A DNA stretch of 64,000 bases, from contig NZ_QYRP01000002.1 of assembly GCF_003600895.1 (NCBI RefSeq), positions 2,914,001 through 2,978,000 on the forward strand, read 5' to 3'. The translations under genes and the position numbers were made by a program. The DNA is from Nocardioides cavernaquae (GTDB taxonomy: Bacteria > Actinomycetota > Actinomycetes > Propionibacteriales > Nocardioidaceae). This document shows positions 1-7,805 of the stretch, piece by piece (within the stretch, counting starts at the first letter, position 1; every line of letters starts with the position of its first letter). The notes beneath the pieces were generated by a model. The model ran no database searches. It was given only the letters and a program-made list of their open reading frames with translations, and had not been told where the DNA came from.

Positions 1-43
1 CCCACGAGCAGCCCGCTGGGGCATTCGAAGCAGGGAGGAAACG

Positions 44-802
44 ATGACGGAGAACGCACTCGGACGCGTCGTCATGGTCGTCCCGACATACAACGAGGCC
101 CTGAACCTCGAGTGGATCGTCGGCCGGCTGCGTGCGGCGCAGCCCGATGTCGACGTGATGATCGTGGACGACAGCTCACCCGACGGCACCGGTGACATCG
201 CAGACCGGCTCGCGGCCGCCGACGACCAGATCCATGTTGTCCACCGCACGGAGAAGGCCGGCCTCGGCGCGGCGTACGTGCACGGCTTCACGATCGCCCT
301 GGCGCAGGGCTACGACGTCATCGGCGAGATGGATGCCGACGGCTCGCACCAGCCCGAGCAGCTCTACCGGCTGCTGAACGGCCTGGTGGACTCCGACCTC
401 GTCATCGGGTCGCGCTACGTCAAGGGCGGCTCGGTCGTGAACTGGCCGGTGTTCCGCCGCCTGCTCTCTGCCTTCGGCAACCTCTACGTGCGGCTCCTGC
501 TCGGCATCCACGTGCGCGACTCCACCGCGGGCTACCGCCTCTTCCGCAGGGCCACGCTGGAGAAGATCGACGTCACGACCGTGACCGTCTCCGGCTATGT
601 CTTCCAGACCGAGATGGCGTGGCGTGCAATTCAGGCCCGCCTGCGGGTGCACGAGGTCCCTATCGAGTTCATCGAGCGCGAGCGTGGTGACTCGAAGATG
701 AGCCAGGCCGTCGCGATCGAGTCGCTCCAGCGGATCACCTGGTGGGGGCTCCAGCAGCGCCGCAAGCAGCTGGTGCGCACGCTCCGTCGTTCCCACGGCT
801 GA
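44..802 (+). CDS. polyprenol monophosphomannose synthase (GT2 family)
   Basis: A 252-aa family 2 glycosyltransferase of the dolichol/polyprenol-phosphate mannosyltransferase type. It would transfer mannose from GDP-mannose to a polyprenyl phosphate at the inner membrane, giving the lipid-linked sugar used by GT-C enzymes. Visible motifs are VPTYNE near the N-terminus, DDSSPDGT, the metal-binding DADGSHQPE, and the late GYRLFRR and ERERGDSKM motifs typical of this family. There are no membrane helices, so it corresponds to the catalytic half of actinobacterial Ppm1 without a fused acyltransferase. An AGGAGG-type site lies just upstream of the ATG. It is followed 42 bp later by an FxsA gene on the same strand. 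Confidence 0.9.
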   Translation: MTENALGRVVMVVPTYNEALNLEWIVGRLRAAQPDVDVMIVDDSSPDGTGDIADRLAAADDQIHVVHRTEKAGLGAAYVHGFTIALAQGYDVIGEMDADGSHQPEQLYRLLNGLVDSDLVIGSRYVKGGSVVNWPVFRRLLSAFGNLYVRLLLGIHVRDSTAGYRLFRRATLEKIDVTTVTVSGYVFQTEMAWRAIQARLRVHEVPIEFIERERGDSKMSQAVAIESLQRITWWGLQQRRKQLVRTLRRSHG

Positions 803-844
803 TCGGGTCCGGGCCACCCCGGGGACGCGCTTGGCGCACCGGGC

Positions 845-1327
845 ATGATGGGTCCCACGATGACGACCGTACGACGTGTGCCCGGCGGGCTGGTGGCCCT
901 GCTCTTCTTCGGTGTGCCGCTGCTCGAGATCATCGTGCTGATCCAGGTGGGTCAGGCGATCGGCCCGTGGTGGACGATCCTGCTGCTGGTCGCAGACAGC
1001 GTCTTCGGCGCCTGGTTGATCAAGCACGAGGGGCGGCGCGCGTTGGCTGCGCTCAGCGGGTCGCTGAGTGCCGGGAAGATGCCTGCGCGTGAGCTCGCCG
1101 ATGGTGCGCTGATCGTGCTCGGCGGCGCGCTGATGCTGTCGCCCGGCTTCGTGACAGACCTGTTCGGCATGCTCTGCATCCTGCCCATGACCCGTCCGCT
1201 CGCCCGGCGTGGCCTGAGCCGGTTCTTCGCGACCCAGCTGACGACCGGCACCTTCGGCCCGGACGTGCAACGACCCCGCCCGGATCCGTCGGGTGACGTG
1301 ATCCAGGGCGAGGTCATCGGGGACTGA
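845..1327 (+). CDS. FxsA family membrane protein
   Basis: A 160-aa protein matching the FxsA family: two or three hydrophobic segments near residues 15-60, a GRRAL-type loop, and a third hydrophobic stretch with LSPGFVTDLFG, the family signature. E. coli FxsA is a cytoplasmic membrane protein linked to exclusion of phage T7 by F; the actinobacterial role is unknown. The C-terminal tail after residue 130 is polar and proline-rich. The start could equally be the internal ATG at 860, which removes MMGPT. It sits on the same strand as the mannosyltransferase and may be co-transcribed with it. Its stop lies 27 bp from the convergent rbpA stop. Confidence 0.85.
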   Translation: MMGPTMTTVRRVPGGLVALLFFGVPLLEIIVLIQVGQAIGPWWTILLLVADSVFGAWLIKHEGRRALAALSGSLSAGKMPARELADGALIVLGGALMLSPGFVTDLFGMLCILPMTRPLARRGLSRFFATQLTTGTFGPDVQRPRPDPSGDVIQGEVIGD

Positions 1328-1353
1328 CTGACGACTGAGTCGCCAGGACTGCG

Positions 1354-1743
1354 TCACGACTTTGCGGCTGCTCGGGACTTCCGTGCCGGGCGGTGCAGGT
1401 GCGCGGGGCCGATCTCGCCGCCGCGGAGCAGCTCGAGCCGCTCAGTGAGGATGTCCTCGAGCTCAGCGACGCTGCGTCGCTCCAGCAGCATGTCCCAGTG
1501 CGTGCGGACCGGCTTCTCGGCCTTCGCCTCGGGCAGGATGCCGCTCGCGCTCAGTGCGACCGCGCCGCAGCGCGGGCACTCCCAGTTGGCCGGGACGTCG
1601 GCCTCGACGGACATCGTGATCTCGAACGAGTGGCCCTGCGGACAGTTGTAGCCGACCTGCTGGCGTGCCGCGAACTCGATGCCACGCTCGTCCTCGAAGC
1701 TCTGGCCTCCGAGACGAGCTCCACGCAGTGTGCGCTCTGCCAT
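1354..1743 (-). CDS. rbpA: RNA polymerase-binding protein RbpA
   Basis: A 129-aa protein with the RbpA layout: N-terminal MAERTLRGARLGGQSFE, a zinc-binding core (CPQGH ... CPRCG), and a basic linker leading to the sigma-interaction domain (HWDMLLERRSVAELEDILTE). RbpA binds RNA polymerase and group I/II sigma factors, stabilises the open complex, and contributes to rifampicin tolerance in Streptomyces and mycobacteria. The length is normal; the extra Lys/Arg/Ala-rich tail is common. It is a single gene read away from the MFS operon, with a clear sigma-R type promoter about 110 bp upstream (separate entry), which agrees with the known thiol-stress control of rbpA in Streptomyces coelicolor. Confidence 0.96.
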   Translation of the reverse strand: MAERTLRGARLGGQSFEDERGIEFAARQQVGYNCPQGHSFEITMSVEADVPANWECPRCGAVALSASGILPEAKAEKPVRTHWDMLLERRSVAELEDILTERLELLRGGEIGPAHLHRPARKSRAAAKS

Positions 1744-1852
1744 TGCTACCTCCGGATGGTTTGTGGGCGTGTATCAGTGGGACGGGCGGGTGACGGAGCC
1801 ATGACGCCGTCGAGTGCGGATGATTGCCAACCGATCGTTCCTGGTTCCTACC

Positions 1853-1878
1853 AACGTACGGGGCGACGCAAGCATTCC
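1853..1878 (-). promoter_or_regulatory. sigma-R (SigR/SigH) type promoter of rbpA
   Basis: On the minus strand GGAAT (1878-1874) is followed after exactly 18 bases by GTT (1855-1853), the -35/-10 pattern of thiol-oxidative-stress sigma-R promoters (GGAAT-N18-GTT). It lies 110 bp upstream of the rbpA start. In S. coelicolor rbpA has a sigma-R promoter, so the match is expected rather than a chance hit. Confidence 0.8.
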
Positions 1879-1931
1879 GCGCCCCTGCGCGACGGGCGTC
1901 ACATCCACGGGCACCTTCCTACGGGCACCTC

Positions 1932-3299
1932 TTATTGGGCGGCCTCCCTGATGCCCCGGGCGGTGTCGACCCGCAGGAGCAGCGCACCGCCGACCACGAA
2001 GAACACCACCAGCGCGAAGATCGCCGGCCGGTAGGAGCCGGTGAACTGGTAGACCAGGCCGAAGGTGAGGGTGCCGAACCACGACGTGCCACGGTCGAGA
2101 GCGTGGTAGAAGCTGTAGAACTCAGCCTCACGTCCGCGGGGGATGAAGAGCGAGAAGTACGACCGGGCCAGGGCCTGGGTGCCTCCCTGGACCAGGCCGA
2201 TGCCGACCGCGAGGGCGAGGAACGGCACCAGCGCCTTCTCCGGGACCACCAGTGCAACCGTCACGACCAGGATCCAGCCGAGCAGGCCGGTCAGGATCGC
2301 CCGCTTGGCGCCCCACCGGGCGGCAGCCTTCCCGAACGCGAGCGCTCCGGCGATCGCGACGAACTGGACCAGCAGGATGGTGCCGATCAGCACGGAGGTG
2401 GAGAAGCCGAGCTCCTTCTCGCCGTACGTCGATGCGCTGGCGATGACTGTCTGGATACCGTCGTTGAAGAACAGGTAGGCCAGCAGGAACGTCAGCGCGG
2501 TGGGATAGCGCGGCAGGTCCTTGAGGGTGATCCAGAGCTGGCCGAAGCTGGCGCGGACCAGACCGCCGCGCACGGGATCGGGGTGCTCGACCGGGTGGTT
2601 GGACAGCTTGAGGAACGGGATGACCGTGAACGCAGCCCACCACACGGCGGCCGAGAGCATCGAGATGCGGACCGCGAGGGCCTTGTCCAGGCCGAGGGAC
2701 TCATGACCGAGGACGAGCCCCAGGTTGGCGACGAGGAGCAGTCCTCCGCCGAGGTATCCCCACGCCCAGCCACGCGACGAGACCCGGTCACGCTCGTGCT
2801 CCTCGGAGATCAGCGGAAGGATCGCGTCGTTGACGACGGTCGAGGCGCCCAGGCAGAGGTTCGCACCGATGACGGCGACCGCACCGATCTGCCAGTTGCC
2901 GCCCGCACAGAAGAAGAGCAGCGCTGCGAAGGCCGAACCGGTCCACGCAAGCCCGGCCAGCAGGCCCTTCTTGTTCGCCGTGCGGTCAGCGATCGCGCCC
3001 ACCATCGGCAGCAGGAACGCCGAGAGCAGGGTCGAGAACGTGACCAGGTAGCTCGGCAGCGCACCGGGAGCGATCGAGAGGCCGAGCACCTGCAGGTCGG
3101 CGTCGCAGGAGCGGATGTCGGAGCCGACGTACCCGCACGCGGCCTGCTCGGCGACGCTGATCAGGTACGGCGCCAGCAGCACCGTTGCGATGGTCGTGAC
3201 GTAGGCGGAGTTGGCCCAGTCGTACCAGTACCAGGCTCGCTGCTCACGCGCTCGGCCCAGGGGCCGGAGGTCCGCGATGCCGGATGCGCCTCGGGTCAT
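1932..3299 (-). CDS. MFS transporter, UMF1/Atg22-like family
   Basis: A 455-aa integral membrane protein with about twelve hydrophobic segments. The N-terminal REQRAWYWYDWANSAY stretch is characteristic of the UMF1 (Atg22-like) branch of the major facilitator superfamily, as is the GAIADRTANKKG loop between helices 2 and 3. Members are proposed to export small molecules such as amino acids; the substrate here cannot be told. The ATG overlaps the stop of the preceding DUF1905 gene by four bases (ATGA on the minus strand), so the GDPD, DUF1905 and MFS genes form one translationally coupled operon. The region between this gene and rbpA holds only the rbpA promoter. Confidence 0.9.
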   Translation of the reverse strand: MTRGASGIADLRPLGRAREQRAWYWYDWANSAYVTTIATVLLAPYLISVAEQAACGYVGSDIRSCDADLQVLGLSIAPGALPSYLVTFSTLLSAFLLPMVGAIADRTANKKGLLAGLAWTGSAFAALLFFCAGGNWQIGAVAVIGANLCLGASTVVNDAILPLISEEHERDRVSSRGWAWGYLGGGLLLVANLGLVLGHESLGLDKALAVRISMLSAAVWWAAFTVIPFLKLSNHPVEHPDPVRGGLVRASFGQLWITLKDLPRYPTALTFLLAYLFFNDGIQTVIASASTYGEKELGFSTSVLIGTILLVQFVAIAGALAFGKAAARWGAKRAILTGLLGWILVVTVALVVPEKALVPFLALAVGIGLVQGGTQALARSYFSLFIPRGREAEFYSFYHALDRGTSWFGTLTFGLVYQFTGSYRPAIFALVVFFVVGGALLLRVDTARGIREAAQ

Positions 3300-3598
3300 G
3301 ACAGGTCGTCCTCCAGCTCGAGGTCCAGGTGGACCGGGTCACCCGCCAGGAGGCCCTCGGCCTCCCGGACCTGCTTCTTCACGGGCAGGACATAGCTGCC
3401 CGAGGACTTGTCCGGGAAGACCGACGTCGCCCATCCCGTGGCTCCTGCACGCACCCTGACCCGGACCGAGCCGAAACCACGGGGCGCCGTGGGGCACTCC
3501 CTGATCTCGTCACCGATGTCCGCCGGCAACTGCACGAAGTGCCACGATCCCGGCTCCTCTCCCCACGCGAAGAGGTCTGCGGTGAACGACCAGGTCAT
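3296..3598 (-). CDS. DUF1905 domain protein
   Basis: A 100-aa small beta-rich protein matching DUF1905: it opens with WSFTADLFAWGEEPGSWHFV and has the GFGSVRVRVRAGATGWATSVFP core and a DLELE tail. The function of the family is unknown; it occurs alone or joined to YdeI-like domains. An ATG five codons upstream is possible, but the ATG at 3598 makes a four-base ATGA overlap with the GDPD stop, and the gene's own stop overlaps the MFS start in the same way, so I chose this start. It is the middle gene of a three-gene coupled operon. Confidence 0.8.
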   Translation of the reverse strand: MTWSFTADLFAWGEEPGSWHFVQLPADIGDEIRECPTAPRGFGSVRVRVRAGATGWATSVFPDKSSGSYVLPVKKQVREAEGLLAGDPVHLDLELEDDLS

Positions 3599-4347
3599 GC
3601 CGCCCCCTGCCACAACCCGAGCTCGACCAGCACCTCACGCAGGACGTCCGTGCGGTCGGTGAAGATCCCGTCGACCCCGAGCGCCGCGAGCTCGCGGACC
3701 TCGTCGGCGTCGTCGACGGTCCAGACGTGGACCTCGACCCCGGCACGGCGGGCCTTGGCGATCAGGCGCGGCGTCACCACTCGGAGCCGGCCCCGCCGCA
3801 TGGGCACCTGCAGTGCGATCGGGCGCCCTCGGGTGAGTCGGTGCGCGATGCGGCCCGTCGGCGCCAGGACGTACGCCGCGACCTCGAGCGGGTGGGCCGC
3901 GGTCCGCACCGTGCCCCTGCTGGCACGCCGGAAGGCCTTCAACGTGGCGGGGGAGAAGGATCCGACCAGCACCCGGTCCGCGAGCCGGCGCTCGGCGATG
4001 AACTCCGCGAGCGGCACCGCCGCCGCCGGCGACTTGATGTCGATGTTCAAGGACGCGTCCGGGAACGCCTCCACAAGCTCGGCAAGCGTCGGGATCGGCT
4101 CACGGCCGCCGACGAGCGCCACCTGCACCTCCGCGTAGCTCAGGTCGCAGAGGGCGCCGATGCCATCGGTGACCCGGTCCAGCAGGTTGTCGTGGAAGGC
4201 GATCAGGACGCCGTCGCGAGTGATGTGCACGTCGGTCTCGAGGTTCGTGTAGCCGAGTGCGACGGCATGCCGGAACGCCAGGAGGGTGTTCTCCAGGCCC
4301 TCGAGGTCCGGGTGCCTGGCACCGCCGCGATGCGCAAAGGCGATCAT
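3595..4347 (-). CDS. glycerophosphodiester phosphodiesterase family protein
   Basis: About 250 aa, with the GDPD TIM-barrel signature: AFAHRGG at the N-terminus (catalytic HRG), ENTLLAF, LETDVHITRDGVLIAFHD (metal-binding E and D plus the second catalytic His), and the late VHVWTVDD and GVDGIFTDR strands. It would hydrolyse glycerophosphodiesters to glycerol-3-phosphate and an alcohol. There is no signal peptide, so it is cytoplasmic. In-frame ATGs at 4347, 4356 and 4383 are all possible; none has a strong ribosome site and I prefer the one just before AFAHRGG. It leads the GDPD/DUF1905/MFS operon and is divergent from a zinc-ribbon gene. Confidence 0.88.
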   Translation of the reverse strand: MIAFAHRGGARHPDLEGLENTLLAFRHAVALGYTNLETDVHITRDGVLIAFHDNLLDRVTDGIGALCDLSYAEVQVALVGGREPIPTLAELVEAFPDASLNIDIKSPAAAVPLAEFIAERRLADRVLVGSFSPATLKAFRRASRGTVRTAAHPLEVAAYVLAPTGRIAHRLTRGRPIALQVPMRRGRLRVVTPRLIAKARRAGVEVHVWTVDDADEVRELAALGVDGIFTDRTDVLREVLVELGLWQGAA

Positions 4348-4432
4348 GATGCCCATCGTGGCGCAGATCGACCGGCGCGGCATCCGTCGACATGCTCAAC
4401 CCGGAAGCCCGCGAAGGAGTAGGTTCTGGCCC

Positions 4433-4699
4433 ATGGAGTCCGAGTCGTTGGCCTGTCCGCGTTGCGGGGCCGAGATGGTGGAGCGTGCCGTTGGCCGCGT
4501 TCCCGTGCAGAAGTGCCCTGAGGGGCACGGCGTGTTCCTGCAGCGCATCGATCTTGGGGCGCTCATCGACGCCGAGAAGGCGTGGCACGACTCCGACGGC
4601 CGGCACACGATGGCGATCCCGCGGATCACCGCGAGCATGACCTCCCCACCGCCGAAGCCCCCACGGGCTCCGGCGTGGGTGGCCACGCTGTTCGACTGA
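4433..4699 (+). CDS. small TFIIB-type zinc-ribbon protein
   Basis: An 88-aa protein whose N-terminal half is a zf-TFIIB-like zinc ribbon: CPRCGAEMVERAVGRVPVQKCPEGHGVFL followed by the RIDLGALID segment usual in this family. The second cysteine pair is replaced by CPEGH, a common variant. The rest is low complexity and proline-rich. AAGGAG lies 13 bases upstream of the ATG. The function is unknown; such proteins are abundant in actinobacteria. It is divergent from the GDPD operon and convergent with the HTH-MurA gene, with a strong hairpin between the two stops. Confidence 0.8.
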   Translation: MESESLACPRCGAEMVERAVGRVPVQKCPEGHGVFLQRIDLGALIDAEKAWHDSDGRHTMAIPRITASMTSPPPKPPRAPAWVATLFD

Positions 4700-4702
4700 G
4701 CT

Positions 4703-4732
4703 GGCACCCGCGACCCAGATGTCGCGGGTGCC
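4703..4732. terminator. bidirectional hairpin terminator
   Basis: GGCACCCGCGAC and GTCGCGGGTGCC form a perfect 12-bp stem around the six-base loop CCAGAT, placed between two convergent stop codons (4699 and 4740). It lacks a long T run, as is usual for actinobacterial terminators. Confidence 0.8.
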
Positions 4733-4739
4733 TCACACC

Positions 4740-6266
4740 TCAGATGTCGCGGAACGGCACGATGTTGGCGCCGAGCTCGTTGAGGCGTTCGGCAAGGTCC
4801 TCGTAGCCGCGGTGGATGACGTACGTCCCGCGCAGCACGCTCGTGCCCTTGGAAGCGAGCATCGCGAGCAGGATGACGACCGCGGGGCGCAGTGCCGGCG
4901 GGCAGACGATCTCCGCACCCGAGAAGTGCGTCGGGCCGTTGACGAGCACGCGGTGCGGGTCGAGCAGCTTCACGTTGCCGCCGAGCTTGGTGAGCTCGGT
5001 CAGGTAGATCGCGCGGTTCTCGTAGACCCAGTCGTGCAGGAGGGTCTGGCCCTCGGCCACTGCGGCGATGACCGCGAAGAACGGCAGGTTGTCGATGTTG
5101 AGGCCCGGGAACGGCAGTGGGTGGATCTTGTCCAGCGGCGCGCGCAGCTGCGACTTCTTCGTCGTGATGTCGACCAGGCGGGTGTGGCCGTTCTCGGCGA
5201 CGTACTCGTCGGAGCGGGTGTAGTTGAACCCCATCTCCTCGAGCGTGGCCAGCTCGATCTCCATGAACTCGATCGGCACCCGGGTGATGGTGATCTCGGA
5301 GTTGGTCACGATGGCGGCGGCCAGCAGGGACATCGCCTCGATCGGGTCCTCGCTCGGGGCGTAGTCGACATCGACGTCGATTTCCGTCAGGCCGGTGACC
5401 GTGAGCGTGGTGGTGCCGACGCCCTCGACGGTGACACCCAGCTTCTGCAGGTAGAAGCAGAGGTCCTGGACCATGTAGTTGGAGGAAGCGTTGCGGATGA
5501 TGGTGGTGCCGGGGTGCAGCGCGGCGGCCATCAACGCGTTCTCGGTGACGGTGTCGCCGCGCTCGGTGAGCACGATCGGGCGGGCCGGCTCCATCGCTCG
5601 GTTGACCGTCGCGTGGTAGCTGCCCTCGTTGGCCTTCACGTCGAGGCCGAAGGGGCGCAGCGCGGAGAGGTGCGGCTCGACGGTGCGCTCGCCGAGGTTG
5701 CAACCACCGGCGTACGGGAGGTCGAAGACCTCCTCGCGGTGCAGCAGCGGGCCCAGGAACATGATGATCGAGCGGGTACGACGCGCTGCGGTCTCGTCGA
5801 TGTTGGCCAGGTCCAGGTGCGCCGGCGGGATGATCTCGAGGTCGTTGTCCTCGTTGATCCAGCGGGTCTGCACGCCGAGGCTCTCGAGCACCTCGAGCAG
5901 GCGGTTGACCTCTTCGATGCGCGCGACCTTGCGCAGCGTCGTGCGACCGCGGTTGAGCAGCGACGCGCACAGCAGCGCGACGCCGGCGTTCTTCGAGGTC
6001 TTCACGGCGATGCTGCCCGAAAGCGTCGTCGGACCTGTGACGCGCAGGTGCAGCGGACCGGTGCTGAGGGAGACGATCTCGGAGTCGAGAGCGCTGCCGA
6101 TGCGGGCCAGCATCTCGAGCGAGAGGTTCTGGTGACCCTTCTCGATGCGGTTCACCGCCGACTGGCTGGTGTTGAGCAGATCGGCGAGCTGCTGCTGGGT
6201 GAGTCCGCGGTGTTTGCGGGCGTCGCGGATCAGGTTGCCGATGCGTCCGAGATAGTGCTCAGTCAT
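4740..6266 (-). CDS. MurA-like enolpyruvyl transferase with N-terminal HTH domain
   Basis: A 508-aa fusion. Residues 10-66 are an XRE-type helix-turn-helix (RKHRGLTQQQLADLLNTSQS then AVNRIEKG). Residues 73-508 are a complete UDP-N-acetylglucosamine 1-carboxyvinyltransferase, the first committed step of peptidoglycan synthesis: KTSKNAG (substrate-binding Lys92-Asn93) and the loop AGGCNLGERTVEPH with Cys189 at the position of the fosfomycin-target cysteine. The length is about 80 residues more than plain MurA, all of it the HTH. A perfect 8+8 palindrome lies ten bases upstream of the start, so autoregulation is likely. It may be a second, regulatory MurA beside a normal copy elsewhere; catalytic activity looks intact but is inferred. 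Confidence 0.88.
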   Translation of the reverse strand: MTEHYLGRIGNLIRDARKHRGLTQQQLADLLNTSQSAVNRIEKGHQNLSLEMLARIGSALDSEIVSLSTGPLHLRVTGPTTLSGSIAVKTSKNAGVALLCASLLNRGRTTLRKVARIEEVNRLLEVLESLGVQTRWINEDNDLEIIPPAHLDLANIDETAARRTRSIIMFLGPLLHREEVFDLPYAGGCNLGERTVEPHLSALRPFGLDVKANEGSYHATVNRAMEPARPIVLTERGDTVTENALMAAALHPGTTIIRNASSNYMVQDLCFYLQKLGVTVEGVGTTTLTVTGLTEIDVDVDYAPSEDPIEAMSLLAAAIVTNSEITITRVPIEFMEIELATLEEMGFNYTRSDEYVAENGHTRLVDITTKKSQLRAPLDKIHPLPFPGLNIDNLPFFAVIAAVAEGQTLLHDWVYENRAIYLTELTKLGGNVKLLDPHRVLVNGPTHFSGAEIVCPPALRPAVVILLAMLASKGTSVLRGTYVIHRGYEDLAERLNELGANIVPFRDI

Positions 6267-6275
6267 GGTTCCAAG

Positions 6276-6295
6276 GTATCTCAGATATGAGATAC
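6276..6295. promoter_or_regulatory. palindromic operator between HTH-MurA and alcohol dehydrogenase
   Basis: GTATCTCA-GATA-TGAGATAC is a perfect 8-bp inverted repeat with a four-base centre. It lies in the 64-bp gap between the divergent HTH-MurA and dehydrogenase genes, ten bases from the former's start and 35 from the latter's. An XRE-type dimer site is the simplest reading, with the HTH domain of the MurA fusion the obvious candidate binder. Confidence 0.75.
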
Positions 6296-6330
6296 GTCAA
6301 TCCCGACCTGCCGGGTGGCAGGATCGGCAC

Positions 6331-7347
6331 ATGCGCGCGACGACCCTCCACGGACCCCAGGACATCCGCCTCAGCGAGGTGCCCGACCCGACCATCGAAG
6401 CCGACACCGACGCGATCGTGAAGGTCGTCGCCGGGTGCATCTGCGGGTCGGACCTCTGGCCGTACCGCGGCCTCAACGACATCGTTCCCGGCAACACGAT
6501 CGGGCACGAGTGCGTGGGCGTCGTGGAGGAGGTCGGCTCGGCGGTCAGCTCCTTCCGGCCTGGCGACTTCGTCGTCGTGCCCTTCGACCACTGCGACAAC
6601 ACCTGCGTGCACTGCGCCGCAGGCATGCAGGCGGCCTGCACGCACCTCGGCTTCACGACCAGCGGTCAGGCGGAGTTCGCCCGGGTGAGCCAGGCCGAGG
6701 GCTCGCTGGTCAAGACCGACGGCATGCCGGACGCGGCGCTGATTCCGTCGTTGCTGGCACTCACGGACGTGATGGCGACTGGCTGGCACGCCGCGATCTC
6801 GGCCGGTGTCGGCCCGGGCAGCACGGCAGTCGTCGTCGGCGACGGTGCGGTCGGCCTCTGCGGCGTCCTCGCGGCGAAGCAGCTCGGCGCTGAGCGGATC
6901 ATCGCGATGTCACGCCACGAACCGCGGCAGGCTGTTGCCCGCCGGTTCGGAGCAACGGACGTCGTCGCCGAGCGAGACAAGGAAGGTGTCGCCCGGATCA
7001 TGGAGCTGACCGGGGGAGTGGGAGCCGACTCCGTCCTCGAGTGCGTCGGCACCGGCGACTCGATGAAGACCGCCTTCAAGATCGCGCGTCCCGGTTCCAC
7101 CGTCGGGTTCGTCGGCGTGCCCCACGACGTGGTCCTGCCCGTCCAGGCCATGTTCGGCCGCAACATCGGGCTCGCCGGCGGCATGGCTCCGGTCCGGAAG
7201 TACCTCCCCGAGCTGCTCGAGCTGGTCACCACGGGTGCGATCGACCCGGGTCTCGTCTTCGACTCCACGCTTCCGCTGGACCAGGTGGCCGACGGCTACG
7301 CCGCGATGGACGAGCGCCGCGCGATCAAGGTGCTCCTGCAGCCGTGA
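6331..7347 (+). CDS. zinc-dependent alcohol dehydrogenase family protein
   Basis: A 338-aa medium-chain dehydrogenase/reductase. Visible are the catalytic zinc residues in CICGSD and GHECVG, the structural zinc cluster CDNTCVHCAAGMQAAC, and the Rossmann motif GDGAVGLCGVLAAKQLGAE. It would oxidise an alcohol or reduce an aldehyde with NAD(P); the substrate is unknown. The ATG at 6331 (MRATTLHGP) is the usual family start; an ATG at 6265 would run back through the operator and into the MurA gene. It is divergent from HTH-MurA across the palindrome and is followed by a GNAT gene whose GTG overlaps its TGA. Confidence 0.9.
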   Translation: MRATTLHGPQDIRLSEVPDPTIEADTDAIVKVVAGCICGSDLWPYRGLNDIVPGNTIGHECVGVVEEVGSAVSSFRPGDFVVVPFDHCDNTCVHCAAGMQAACTHLGFTTSGQAEFARVSQAEGSLVKTDGMPDAALIPSLLALTDVMATGWHAAISAGVGPGSTAVVVGDGAVGLCGVLAAKQLGAERIIAMSRHEPRQAVARRFGATDVVAERDKEGVARIMELTGGVGADSVLECVGTGDSMKTAFKIARPGSTVGFVGVPHDVVLPVQAMFGRNIGLAGGMAPVRKYLPELLELVTTGAIDPGLVFDSTLPLDQVADGYAAMDERRAIKVLLQP

Positions 7348-7805
7348 CCCTCACGATCCGCCCCGACGACCTGTCCGGCGACGCGGTGCAGGAGCTGCTT
7401 GCCGAGCACCTCGCCGACATGCACGCCACGTCGCCGCCGGAGTCCGTGCACCCCCTCGACCTCGACGGCCTGCGCGATGCTGCGGTCACCTTCTACGCCG
7501 CATGGCTCGACGACGTGCTGATGGGCTGTGGTGCGCTGAAGGAGCTCGGTGACGGGCACGCAGAGATCAAGTCCATGCGCACCTCGTCGCACGCGCGGGG
7601 GAGGGGAGTGGGCGGAGAGCTGCTGCTCTTCCTGCTCGCCGAGGCAGGTCGACGCGGGATCAGGCGGGTCAGCCTCGAGACTGGCGTCGAGCCCTATTTC
7701 GCTCCTGCCCGGCGGATGTATGCGCGCCATGGTTTCACCGAGTGCCCGCCGTTCGGCAGCTACCGCGTCGATCCGAACAGCGTCTTCATGACCAGGACTC
7801 TCTGA
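7344..7805 (+). CDS. GNAT family N-acetyltransferase
   Basis: A 153-aa acetyltransferase of the PhnO/YafP-like GNAT group. MKELGDGHAEIKSMRT-type strands lead to the acetyl-CoA-binding loop RGRGVGGELLLFLL, and the end carries YARHGFTECPPFGSYRVDPNSVFM, typical of the group. The substrate is unknown. The start is the GTG at 7344, which overlaps the dehydrogenase TGA (GTGA), so the two are translationally coupled. Its last 20 bases overlap the 3' end of the convergent glycosyltransferase gene. Confidence 0.85.
   Translation: MTLTIRPDDLSGDAVQELLAEHLADMHATSPPESVHPLDLDGLRDAAVTFYAAWLDDVLMGCGALKELGDGHAEIKSMRTSSHARGRGVGGELLLFLLAEAGRRGIRRVSLETGVEPYFAPARRMYARHGFTECPPFGSYRVDPNSVFMTRTL

Noticed and set aside
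1824..3395. 523-codon + strand frame opposite the MFS gene
   Set aside because: Shadow of the MFS gene; no domain and low-complexity composition.
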